NCBI GenBank assembly: GCA_019186985.1
Contig: JABARQ010000003.1
Span: forward strand, 1 to 64,000
Direction of reading: 5' to 3'
Source: Prosthecobacter sp.
GTDB taxonomy: Bacteria; Verrucomicrobiota; Verrucomicrobiia; Verrucomicrobiales; Verrucomicrobiaceae
DNA: 64,000 nt
The position numbers were made by a program, and so were the translations under genes. Shown in pieces: positions 43,577 through 53,700 of this stretch (its first letter is position 1; every line of letters starts with the position of its first letter). A model generated the notes under the pieces. It was given only the letters and a program-made list of their open reading frames with translations, was not told the origin of the DNA and made no database searches.

Positions 43577-44595
43577 TAGGCGGCGAGCAGGAAGTCACGC
43601 CCCTCCACCCAGCCACGTTCGGTGAGGTGGGTGTGGATGTTTTCTCGTGCGCCGCGCGCCCCGACTCCGGCGACGATGAAGCTTTCATCCATGCCGGGAA
43701 GTTCATCGGGCAGCCTGACTGTCCGGCCGTTGATCCGCCGTCCACGTTTCGCGGGGTTGACGTCGATGAAGCCCGTGAAGCGCAGGCCCAGGTCTTCGAG
43801 TGCGTCGAAGCGTCTGCGCGTGATGCGGCCCGAACCCCAGAGCCAGAGACCGCGATGCCCGCCGACCTGGCTTTGCAGCCAGCGGGCGAGGTGTCTGTTC
43901 TTGAGCTCATAAAACGCCTCCGTTGAATAACGCGGGTCCGTTCGCGAGAGCCGGCCAGGCGGGTCGTTCCAGGTGAGCAGCACCTCGGGCAGCTTGGCAA
44001 AGCGTATGCCCGCCTCGAGCCAGCGCAGCCAGAGCTCGTAATCCTCCGGGAAAGCGCCCTGCCGCCAACCCCCGTGCAGTTTGACGAGGCTTTTGCGAAA
44101 CATGACGCTGGGATGCGCGACGGGAGCTTCGACAAAGCGTCGCAGGCTCATGCTTTGGGGGCTCATGAGCGTGTTGATCCAGTGCACATGGTCCGCGTAG
44201 CCGGCGCCGTTTCCCTGGTAGCGCACGCGACAGGAGGCGAGGCCGACATCCGGATTTTCCTGCAGGTGCCTGAGCTGCAGGGCGAGCCGTTGCGGATGCA
44301 TCAGGTCATCGGCATCCATCCGGGCGATGAGGGGGGCGCGGCAGGCGGCGAGACCGGTGTTCAGCGCCTGGACGATGCCGGAGGCGGGGATGCGGATCCG
44401 ATGCAGCCGGGGATCTTTTTTGCAGGCGTCCTCGAGCAGGGCGGGGGTTGCGTCCTGGGAACCATCATCCACGAGGACGAGTTCCCAGTCGTGCAGGGAC
44501 TGCGCTTGAATGCTTGCCACGGCCTCCATGACCGAGCCCTGCGCATCACGCACCGGCATCAGCACAGAAACCGAAGGCATGGGTGCAAAGGACAT
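43576..44595 (-). CDS. Family 2 glycosyltransferase
   Basis: A 339-residue GT-A fold enzyme that would add sugars from nucleotide donors to a glycan or lipid carrier. The N-terminal catalytic domain has VSVLMPVRDAQG, the nucleotide-binding DDGS (Asp43/Asp44) and the metal-binding DADD (94-97). An ED motif (PEDYELWLRW) acts as the likely base region. The C-terminal ~110 residues (LWLWGSGRITRRRFDALEDLG) resemble an appended Rossmann-like domain seen in some GT2 proteins. There are no membrane segments. Its stop overlaps the next gene's possible start by one base. Confidence 0.9.
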   Translation of the reverse strand: MSFAPMPSVSVLMPVRDAQGSVMEAVASIQAQSLHDWELVLVDDGSQDATPALLEDACKKDPRLHRIRIPASGIVQALNTGLAACRAPLIARMDADDLMHPQRLALQLRHLQENPDVGLASCRVRYQGNGAGYADHVHWINTLMSPQSMSLRRFVEAPVAHPSVMFRKSLVKLHGGWRQGAFPEDYELWLRWLEAGIRFAKLPEVLLTWNDPPGRLSRTDPRYSTEAFYELKNRHLARWLQSQVGGHRGLWLWGSGRITRRRFDALEDLGLRFTGFIDVNPAKRGRRINGRTVRLPDELPGMDESFIVAGVGARGARENIHTHLTERGWVEGRDFLLAA

Positions 44596-44793
44596 TGTCT
44601 GGGAGAGGTTGGGAGCGTGTGCTCAGCAGTTGCGCTTGAGAAATGATTGTTTGTTAAAAAAACATTGGAAAAACATGGGGAATTTAAGATTAATGGAGGT
44701 GATTAATCCGAAAAAAGCGTCACATTTTTACGATGCAATCGGGATGCGGCGCGAATCATGCATGAACGTCTAGACAAATCTTATTGCCAGACC
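44596..44793. other. AT-rich divergent intergenic region
   Basis: This gap separates the glycosyltransferase and lipoprotein genes, which diverge. It has several A-tracts and T-tracts (around 44645-44715) unusual for this GC-rich genome, so promoters for both directions are likely here. No hexamer pair with good spacing could be chosen. Confidence 0.4.
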
Positions 44794-45792
44794 ATGAAGT
44801 GTTTTGTGAATAATTTCCTAGTTCTGTTGCTCGGCATGGCGGCTGTAAGCTGTGAGTCGCTAGATAAGTATTCGTTTGAGAGCTTCCAGCCTTCTGCGGC
44901 GCAGCAGAAGTTGACCGTGCGGAGCGATCTTTTGGCTCTGCAATATGCCGACTCTGTGGCCAGCCTGCTGGAGAGACGTGCTACCGGAGCACGGATTACG
45001 CGTGAAGCATCCGACTCAACATTGATGGTGGCGGGTGCGCTGGCGGCGGCGAGCGAACCTTTGGGGATTGCTGCAAAAACAGTGTCGCAAGGGGCCGTTG
45101 GTGTCATCATTCTGCGGGAGCTGCAGGGGATCTTCAATTCGCGCGGACGATCGGAGGCGTTTGCAGACGCGGCATATCTGGTTCGTCAGGCACAAGGCGA
45201 GTACCGGCAATACAATCCGAATGCATCAAGTGACCAGCTGACGGAGAATGGAGCGATTCTGATTTCGCGTGTGGACGCGGCCCTGCATGCGGCGCGCAAG
45301 ACGCTGAACGGGCGGATGCCTGCCCTGGTGGATTTGCAGCAGGCCACGCAGCGGATGACGAAGGCCGGAGCGGAGCGGCGGAGCAGCGGCACTCCGCAGA
45401 CGATTTTTACAGCGGCGGGGGACAAGCCGGATCTGGGCGGGGTGACGCCGGAGCAGCTGCAGGCTGCGGTGGACCGTGGCGTGCAGGAAATGAAACGAGA
45501 GCAGCAGCGTCTGGTAAAGGAGCAGACAGTCCAGCCTCTTACGCCGACGGAGGCGCAAGGCAAGATCGACAGCATGACTGCGGAACTCTCCGGCACCACG
45601 AAGCTTGAGCGGGTCAGGCAGCTCCATCAGGACATCCTGGGTGAAGTGCAGGGCACGGACATGGATGTCATCAAGGAGGCCCTGAACGAACATCTCAGAT
45701 CGACCCGAAATGAACTGATGGCACAGGATGATGCGGTAAGCACGAAGGCCCGGGAGAACTTGAAGAAAAGCCTCCAGGCCTTTGGACGCTGA
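44794..45792 (+). CDS. Putative lipoprotein of unknown function
   Basis: A 332-residue protein with a signal peptide and lipobox AAVSC (Cys20). The body is mainly helical, with a hydrophobic stretch (about residues 72-104) that could contact the membrane and a Lys/Gln/Glu-rich second half likely to form coiled coils (EMKREQQRLVKEQ). No family was recognised. The start at 44794 is chosen over an in-frame ATG at 44758 because it gives a standard lipoprotein signal. GC content is a little lower than that of the large genes around it. The DUF2272 gene follows after 28 bp, so the two probably form one transcript. Confidence 0.7.
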   Translation: MKCFVNNFLVLLLGMAAVSCESLDKYSFESFQPSAAQQKLTVRSDLLALQYADSVASLLERRATGARITREASDSTLMVAGALAAASEPLGIAAKTVSQGAVGVIILRELQGIFNSRGRSEAFADAAYLVRQAQGEYRQYNPNASSDQLTENGAILISRVDAALHAARKTLNGRMPALVDLQQATQRMTKAGAERRSSGTPQTIFTAAGDKPDLGGVTPEQLQAAVDRGVQEMKREQQRLVKEQTVQPLTPTEAQGKIDSMTAELSGTTKLERVRQLHQDILGEVQGTDMDVIKEALNEHLRSTRNELMAQDDAVSTKARENLKKSLQAFGR

Positions 45793-45820
45793 TGATGGCG
45801 GAATTCAACACTAAAGTCGC

Positions 45821-47386
45821 ATGGCGGAAACACCCTTTCAGACATCAACGAGAGCACTCCTGCTGGACACCCTGCGCAAGCAGGAGGCGGATGCTGGGCA
45901 GCAGGTGACCGGTCTTGTGAAGCAGGTTGCGGAAAACGGCTCCGTAACGAACCTGATGATCAGCAGGCTGAAGCCGGCCGGCGTGAGGCTGGAGCCGCTG
46001 GAAATGAAGAAGCTTGAGGGCGTCACAGATGACGAGCAGCGGAAGGAGATCGCGGGCATTTTGAAGGCCGGCAACGCACCGCTGGCCTGGACGGTGATCC
46101 GGGTCAAGGAGGCGGGAGAGCAGGAGAAGGACGAGAACGTCCTCCTGTTCCGCCCGGATGGCGGAGCCTGGGCGAAAGGATTGGTTTCGGCCACGGGCGG
46201 CCTGGTCGAGGCGATAGTGGCGACTGCGATCGAGGAATGGAAGCATTTTGGAGAGCAGGAGGTGGATGTTGAAGGGAAGAAGGTGAAGTCAGGTCTTGAG
46301 GAGCATTCTGAAGCGGGTTCGGCACGGGTGGCGCTGTATTGGACTGAAGGGGTCGGGAAGCCGGGGATCACGGGCAAGGACCGCAACCAATTCTGGTCGG
46401 CGGCCTTTATCTCCTACGTCATGCTGAAGGCTGGAGCCGGTGCGCTGTTCAGGCGAAGCGACCATCATCAGGCCTACATCCATGCAGCAATGGTGGCGGC
46501 CCGGGAGAAGAGCAGCTCTTATGGATACTGGGGCGCCCGGCTGGAGGATCACGCGCCGCAGGTGGGCGACCTCATCTGTGCATGGCGAAAGAAAAAGATC
46601 AGCTTTGAAGATGCTGAGAACCCGGGCTGGTATGCTTCGCATTGCGACCTCGTCGTCGCCAGGACCGACACGACGGTGACGGTCATCGGCGGCAACGTGG
46701 ATCAGTCCGTGACCAAGCGGACGTTTCGCCTTGTGGGTGGAAAGGTTGCCTCAGACACCTTTCCCAATGCCTTTGCCATCCTCATGAACCGGATGTCGGC
46801 AGCAGCTGAGGCGGTCGTTTCGGCTGAACTGGCGGACCACCCTGTTTCTGTAAAGCTTCCAGCATTGCCCAAGGTTGAATTTGAGCCGGTAGGCGAAGCC
46901 GCGCCGATCCGAGGCCGCTTCGATGTCACGGCGGACAAGATCCAGAGGCTTTGCACGGGTTCCAGGCAGCGCTACGCGGTTTATGCTGCGGCGATCGCTG
47001 AAAGCAGCGTCAAGTTCGGCATCAACCCTCTCTTTGTGCTGGCGAATTTCATCAACCAGGGGGTGAATGATTCATATCGAAATCCATGGGGGATTTCAGT
47101 GGATTTCTACCCGTTTGGGCCTGGCGGCAGCCAGCTCGGCCAGCCCAATGGAAAGGTGAAAAACGGACCTCGTAAATTCGGCGAAGACGAATGGCGCATC
47201 GCCTTTGACCGTCAGTTTGCAGTGGTAGCCACAGGGAAGGCCTATAAAAACGCCAGCACCATCGGGGAGTGGGCGAGGATTGACGCTCCACCCGGTGCCG
47301 CGAACGATGTTAACAGCACCAATGCCGCGCACGGGCGGAATGTCGGCGAACTCTATGACAGGCTGGTAGGGTCTCTGGAGGCCTAG
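45821..47386 (+). CDS. DUF2272 protein with possible second peptidoglycan-active domain
   Basis: A 521-residue protein without a signal peptide. The N-terminal ~130 residues are of unknown type. The DUF2272 domain (about residues 165-330) is recognised by QFWSAAFISYVMLKAG and YASHCDLVVAR, a fold related to papain-like cell-wall hydrolases in which Ser stands where Cys is usual. The C-terminal ~150 residues (IAESSVKFGINPLFVLANF, NPWGISVD, FAVVATGKAYKN) look like glucosaminidase/lysozyme-type domains, but the expected catalytic Glu is not evident. The lack of a signal peptide suggests export by another machine or release by lysis, as for effectors and endolysins. It lies 28 bp after the lipoprotein gene. 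Activity is unproven. Confidence 0.65.
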   Translation: MAETPFQTSTRALLLDTLRKQEADAGQQVTGLVKQVAENGSVTNLMISRLKPAGVRLEPLEMKKLEGVTDDEQRKEIAGILKAGNAPLAWTVIRVKEAGEQEKDENVLLFRPDGGAWAKGLVSATGGLVEAIVATAIEEWKHFGEQEVDVEGKKVKSGLEEHSEAGSARVALYWTEGVGKPGITGKDRNQFWSAAFISYVMLKAGAGALFRRSDHHQAYIHAAMVAAREKSSSYGYWGARLEDHAPQVGDLICAWRKKKISFEDAENPGWYASHCDLVVARTDTTVTVIGGNVDQSVTKRTFRLVGGKVASDTFPNAFAILMNRMSAAAEAVVSAELADHPVSVKLPALPKVEFEPVGEAAPIRGRFDVTADKIQRLCTGSRQRYAVYAAAIAESSVKFGINPLFVLANFINQGVNDSYRNPWGISVDFYPFGPGGSQLGQPNGKVKNGPRKFGEDEWRIAFDRQFAVVATGKAYKNASTIGEWARIDAPPGAANDVNSTNAAHGRNVGELYDRLVGSLEA

Positions 47387-47525
47387 TCTTGGGTGTCGGG
47401 GCGTTATGTGACCATGAGGTTTTTGGTCTTGCGAGCCGGAGGACCATCCTGCCACGCATTTCTTCCTTGATGCAAGGATGCCAGCCAAGCCTTCCCACTC
47501 AATTATTTCGAAGGGGTAAAAACCC

Positions 47526-47562
47526 CTCGCTCCAGTCCCAGAAGCTTGGGCGCGAGTTTTTT
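47526..47562 (+). terminator. Possible terminator after DUF2272 gene
   Basis: CTCGC (47526-47530) pairs with GCGAG (47552-47556), with an inner CCCA/TGGG stem, followed by six T residues. The stem is imperfect. It overlaps a preceding hairpin (AGGGGT/ACCCCT, 47509-47529), so the two structures exclude each other. Confidence 0.4.
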
Positions 47563-47624
47563 AAAGAAGGACTGATAGCACGAAAAAGTTAATTAACTTT
47601 TTTTAAATATCAACTTATTTTGTA

Positions 47625-47652
47625 TTGAAATTATAATATCTCTGGATATAAT
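47625..47652 (+). promoter_or_regulatory. Probable sigma70-type promoter of the giant surface protein gene
   Basis: TTGAAA at 47625-47630 and a perfect TATAAT at 47647-47652 are separated by 16 bp in an AT-rich island. A second TATAAT lies at 47632-47637. Transcription would start near 47659, which leaves almost no leader for an ATG at 47664 and so favours the ATG at 47748. Confidence 0.5.
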
Positions 47653-47747
47653 TTCGATAATTAATGGAACAAAGCGGCCTTTCTAAAACCCTTCACCAGG
47701 GCGGCAGAACAGGGAGTGAACAACTCTCTGCCGGGGTTTTTGTCGCC

Positions 47748-50700
47748 ATGAGAATCCTGGACCGCAGGTTGAGATTCAACGTTTTCCGCCTGCTCGCCGC
47801 CTGTCTCCAGGGGGTGCTGCTCTGGGGAACTGCGACAGCGCACAACCTCAACCAGCGGGCGGACTACATCGGCTTTGATCAGGAGACCCTGACACGGATG
47901 CAGCAGCGCCAGGCGGCGGGGCAGCCCTTGATTCAGACGGGTGATGTCGTGGGCCTGATCATGAAGGCGACACCAAGTGTCGGCACGCCGACCGGAGCGG
48001 GTGGTTATTCGACTTTCTTCATTCCGGTGGGAACCCAGGTCGTGGGGGCGCAGTATGGGCGCATTGACAACAAGGGGGCCTTTGTCGTCATGCCGATGAA
48101 GGGCCAGTCGATCCTGGCGCTGGGGGATGGTTCGGTGGGAGCCAAGGCGCAGACAGCGCTCAAGGGGCTGGAGCTTGGGCCGAACATCATCGGTGAAAAG
48201 GCTTTCACGGTGGATGGCAGCACGGGGCTGATGCGCGGCACGATGGCAGGGGTGTATTCCGACACCGGCATCTTCTACTCCACGGATCCGAAGACCGCCT
48301 GGCAGAGCTGGGCGAACATGGGCGGCTTTGACAACAGCACGGCCACGGTCACCGACAACCTGATCACGACGAACTCGGGTGACCGCATCCTGCCGACGAC
48401 GCGCTGGGATGCCGAGCAGCTTCTGGCCTTTGGCAGCAAGGTGCCGATCTCGCCGATCGTGGACAACCTGGACGGCCGCGGCAACACCCCCTGGGGCATG
48501 GGCAGCCCGGTGGCCGGCCCGCAGAGCGGCTATGCCTGGCACTTCAACAAGACCTACTGGGATGCGAACGCCGGCGATGCCGCACGCATGAAGAACTCGG
48601 TTCGCGACATGGGACCGTGGAAGCGCATCCAGTATCCGGGCAGCATGATCGCCAGGGACACGCCGGGCCTGCGCAGCACCGCCCTGGGTTATGTCGGCGT
48701 GGATGCGAGCGAGATCGGGTTCCAGCTCAGCGAGGCGAATCCGCTGCCGGCCACGACGAGCTGGTCCGACGCCACGAGCCCGAAGGCGGTGCGCATGGCC
48801 TGGGGCAACCTGGAGCTGTTCCGGCCGGAGTATGCACGGGTGCAGTTCAAGGTCCTCGTCGGTCCCGGCCAGCCCGGGTCGCCGTTTGACGCTGCAGGCT
48901 TCCTTCAGGCCTATGGTGACACCTTCGGAGGCGACGCCGGCGGCGAATACACGAACAAGGACCACCTGTGGCGCTACTACGAGCCGACGACGGTCTCGCT
49001 GGCCAGCAAGCCGATGATCTTCAAGCAGGCCTCCAGGCCGAGCGTCGCACCTAACGAAGTATTCACCTACACCATCTGGTACACGACGTTCGGCAGCTCG
49101 CCGCTGACGAACGTGGTGGTCGAGGACACTCTCCCCGCAGGCATCAGCCTTGTCAGCGCCGTGCCCGCCCCGTCGAGCACCAGCCCGCTGCGCTGGAACC
49201 TCGGCACCGTGGCGGCCAACACCGTCAACAGCATCGTCATGACGGTGCGAGCCACGGGCACGGGCATCCTCACCAACACGGTCTGCGCGACCAGCGACCA
49301 GGGCGTGAAGACCTGCAACACCGAGACCATCGAGGTGGCGAACAACCCGCTGCTGTATCCGGCGAAGAGCGTGACGCCGTCGTTCGCCAATCCGGGCGAC
49401 CAGGTGACCTACACCCTGACGCTGACCAACGAGGGCACGGGCTCCAGCGCCGTGCCGCTGGTCGTGCGCGAGATGCTGCCGCAGGGCTTCACCTATGAGG
49501 GCCTGGTTTCGGTCAAGCTTGCGGGATCGCCCACCTCAGCCGTCAGCGTGAACGCCGCCGACACGGCGAAGCCCGTGTTCACCGTCAACACGGGCATTGC
49601 GGCCGGAGCATCCCTGGTGGTCACGTTCAAGGCCCGGATCAGCGCCGGCCAGCCGGGCGGCGTCTACACGAACTCCTACACCTTTGAATACGATGGCAAG
49701 GTCATGTCCACCGGCGCCCTGGCCCCGGTGACGGTCGGCGGCTCGCGCATCGGCGACACCGTGTTCCGTGACTGGAACGGCAACGGCGTCAAGGACGTGT
49801 CGGACGAAGGCATTTCCGGCGTGACCGTGCAGCTGTTTGCGGCGGACGGCACCACGCTGATGAAGACGGCGGCCACGGACGGCCAGGGGCGTTATGACTT
49901 TGCCGGCATCGGCGGCGGGACCTATGTGGTGAAGGTGACTGCGCCCGCCTCGCACACCGCGACCTTTGACGTGGACGGCATTGCCAGCCTGAACCAGGCG
50001 ACGGTGGCGGTGGCCGACAACCAGAACCGGCAGGACGTGGACTTCGGCTACCGGCCGGGCGGATCAGGAGGCATTTCAGGTTCGGTGTTCAACGACGTCG
50101 GCCGCGACGGCGGCTACCAGGCCGCCACGGATGACGGCATCGCCGGTGTGAGCGTGCGCCTTTACCGCGACCAGAACGGCAACGGCGAGGTTGACGCGCC
50201 TGGCGACGGCCTGCTGGCCACGGTGGTGAGCAGCGGAGCCACGGGTGCTTATTCCTTCAGCAACCTGCCCTCGGGGCTCGACTATGTGGTGGACGTGGAC
50301 CAGGCTTCATCTGCGATTGTGACCGTGCTGGGCGGCGCGCCGGTCATCCAGACCACGCCGGATCCGCTGGTGATCAGCTCCCTGGAGGGCAGCAAGGCCA
50401 ACGCCCACTTTGGGTTCTGGAGGGAGGTGCCCTCCTCGGTCGGCGGCACCGCCTTCATCGACACCAACCTCAATGGCGTCAAGGATGCGGGCGAGGTGCC
50501 CGTGGCCAACCTGCTGGTGGAGCTTTTTGCCGACCAGGATGGTGACGGCAACGCCGACGTGAACGAGCTCGTTCAGGGCACACGCACCAACGTTTCGGGC
50601 GTTTACCTTTTCGAAGGCGTCGGTGCAGGGGATTTCCTGGTGGTGATTGACATGGAGTCACCGGAGGTTCCGGCCGGCCATCAGGTGGGCGCCACCACCC

Positions 50701-53700
50701 TTGGAGCGACGGTGGCCGCCGGCGAGAACAGCCTTGCCAATCATTTTCCTTTTTCGCCCCTGCTGATCAAGGTGGCGAACCGCAGCACCGCCCAGGCGGG
50801 TGACCAGGTCGTTTACACCATCTCGCCCAACTACAATGGCGGAGACTTCCTGGCCGGCCTGACGGTGACAGACGCCGTGCCCGCCGGCACGACCTTTGTC
50901 AGCGCGGGGCAGGGCGGCGTGCAGAGCGGCGGAACCGTGGCCTGGAACCTGGGAACCACGGTTCCCGCCACCTCCGGCACGCTGACGCAGAACCTCAACC
51001 TCTACGCCCTGCGCGGCAACGGCACGACGACCTTCTGGCGCTACAATCCAACGACGCTGGCCTGGCAGACCCGGGCCAGCACGCCTTCATCGGTCAGCAG
51101 CGGTGCTGCGCTGGTTTCCAGCGGCACCTACATCTACGCGCTGAGAGGCAACGGCTCGACAAGCTTCTGGCGCTACAACGCCTCCACCAACGTGTGGAGC
51201 ACCATGGCGGGCACGCCGGGGAGCATCGGCAGCGGAGGCAGGCTGGCCTACCTGGCACCTTACATCTACGCCCTGCGCGGCAACGGCACCACCACCTTCT
51301 ACCGCTACGACACCGGCGCCAACTCCTGGACGACACGCGCCAGCCTGCCTGGCAGCGTCAGTTCGGGAGGCTCGCTGGCCACGGACGGCACTTACATCTA
51401 CGCCCTGCGTGGCAACGGTTCGAAGAGCTTCTACCGTTATGATCCGGCGGCCAACACCTGGACAAGCCGGGCGAGCACGCCTGACAGCATCAAGTCCGGC
51501 GGGTCGCTCACCTATGACGGCGCCAATCTCTACGCCTTCCGCGGGGATGACCGGACCACCTTCTACCGTTACAACAAGTCGGCCAACACCTGGACGAAGA
51601 TGGCCAATGCGCCCGGCACGGTGAACAGCGGCGGCTCGCTGGTCTTCGGCGGTTCCTCGCTTTACGCCCTCCGCGGTGACAGCAGCACGGCCTTCTGGCG
51701 CTACAGCCTCCAGTCCAACACCTGGACCACGCTGACCTCGGTGCCGTCTTCGGTCAATTCCGGCGGTGCGCTGGTGGAATACGGGGCTCCGATTCCGACC
51801 GAGCTGACGGTGGACCTCGCCACGGACAAGACGCTGGTCATGGACGGCGGGGACGTCGCCGTCACCATGACGGTGAGCTCCAGCGCAACCAACATTTCGG
51901 GCGTGTCTCCGCCGTCGCTCAGCGTGGCCGTCACCAATGGCGCCGCCGCCACGCTGCTTTCCGGACCGACGCCATCCTCTGGAAACATCACCGCCGGCGG
52001 CTCCGTGGTCTTCACCTGGACCTATCGTGTCAATGCGGGCACGAGCCCGGGCAGCGTGCGCTTCTCCAATGCGGCCTTCACCAGCGCCAGCACGAACTTC
52101 CCGGCCTCCGCCTCCAATTCGGTGCTGACCACGCGGCCCTTGACGATGACCGTGAGCGTCAACAGCAACAGCGGTCTTGACAGCCTGCGCAACATCGCTG
52201 GAATCCAGACGAACGAATTCCGCGGCAGCTACCTGGTGGCCAACGTGGGCAGCGGCGGCAGCACCAGCGACAGGTTCATCAAGGTCAGCGGCACCACGGC
52301 CACCGATGTCGGCGGCACCGGCACGACCCAGATGCGGGCCCTGGCCCTGAGCACCGACGGCGTCTTTATCTACGGCGTCGACCGTGACGCCACGGCTGCG
52401 GCTGGCGCGGACCTGTTTGGAACCGTCAACACCTCCACGGGGGCGTTCACCGCGATCAGCCGCGTGGTCAGTGCGGGTGATCCTCTGGCCGGTTCGCTGG
52501 GCGACATCTCCGTGGCGGACATCCGCGGCATGGCCTTTGATCCGGAAACCGGCGACCTCTACGCGGTGCATCGCCGTGAGGACACGACGGCTGGCAACAC
52601 GCTGCTCGACTGCCTCTTCAAGATCGACCCCGCCACCGGCCTGCACGTCAACAACGCCTTCGGCACGGGGGTGGACTACCTCGTCATCACCACCAACACC
52701 CTGAGCACGCCGCTGTATGACATTGATGACATCAGCTTTGATCCGGAAAGCGGCCAGCTTTTCGCCATCGCCAACGACTCCACCGCCGGGTTTGGCGACA
52801 AGGACAGGCTGGTGATCATCGACACCAGCACCGGTGCCGTGGGCAGCGTCGGGCGCTTCATGGTCGGCTCCACCACCACGGCGATTGACGGCGTGCAGGG
52901 CATGAGCTTCGACGTCGACGGCAACCTCAACGTCACGACCGGCACGGGCGGGGCCGCCGCCACGAACAACACCCTGTGGCGTGTCAACACCACCAACGCC
53001 CAGTGCACCGCGAAGCTGCTGCTCACCTCCGCCCTTTCCGCCTACAGCGACTATGAGGCGATCGCCAGCCCGGTGAGCGCGGTCATCATCCCGCCGACCC
53101 AGAGCAACCCGGTCGACACCGGCCTGACGGGAAGCATCGGCGACCTGGTTTATGCCGACATCAACGCCAACGGCTCCCACGATGCCGACGAGCCCGGGCT
53201 GTCCGGCGTGCGGGTCACGGTGAAGAGCGGTGCTGTGACAAAGACGGCCACGAGCGACAGCCGTGGCTACTACCGGGTCTTCGGCCTCACCGCGAACGGC
53301 GGCATGCCCTGGACGGTGAGCGTCGACATGAGCTCTCTGCCGCAAAACTGGCTTGCCAGCTCCGCCACCACCCTTCAGCGCACGCTGGCCAGCAACAGCG
53401 CGCAGGTCGATGACGCGGACTTCGGCTTCTTCGGTCCGGCGGACCCCTCGGTCGCCGCCAGCGTCAGTGGTGTCGTCTGGACGGACGTCAACGAGGATGC
53501 CGTGCAGGATTATGACGAGGACCTGCTTTCCGGCGCGCGCGTGCTGCTTTATCGCGACCTGAACAGCAACGGCACCCTGGAAGGAACGGATCTTCTCATC
53601 CGCGCCACCTTCACCGACGACCAGGGCATGTACAGCTTCACACGCCTCAATCCAGGCGCCTACCTGCTGGATGTCGAGGAGCCGACACTGCCCGTGGGCA

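Larger units (their letters stand above)
47387..47747. other. Leader region of the giant surface protein gene
   Basis: This stretch of 361 bp (if 47748 is the start) contains two overlapping hairpins (47509-47529 and 47526-47556), a T-tract and a markedly AT-rich segment (47570-47663) with a good promoter. Short open frames within it (for example 47389-47592) have no coding signature and look spurious. Confidence 0.5.

Noticed and set aside
47389..47592. Small open frame of 67 codons after the DUF2272 gene
   Set aside because: It overlaps predicted hairpins, has no ribosome binding site and no recognisable product.
47661..48965. Reverse-strand open frame of 434 codons
   Set aside because: It is antisense to the N-terminal part of the giant gene and its translation has the same shadow composition.
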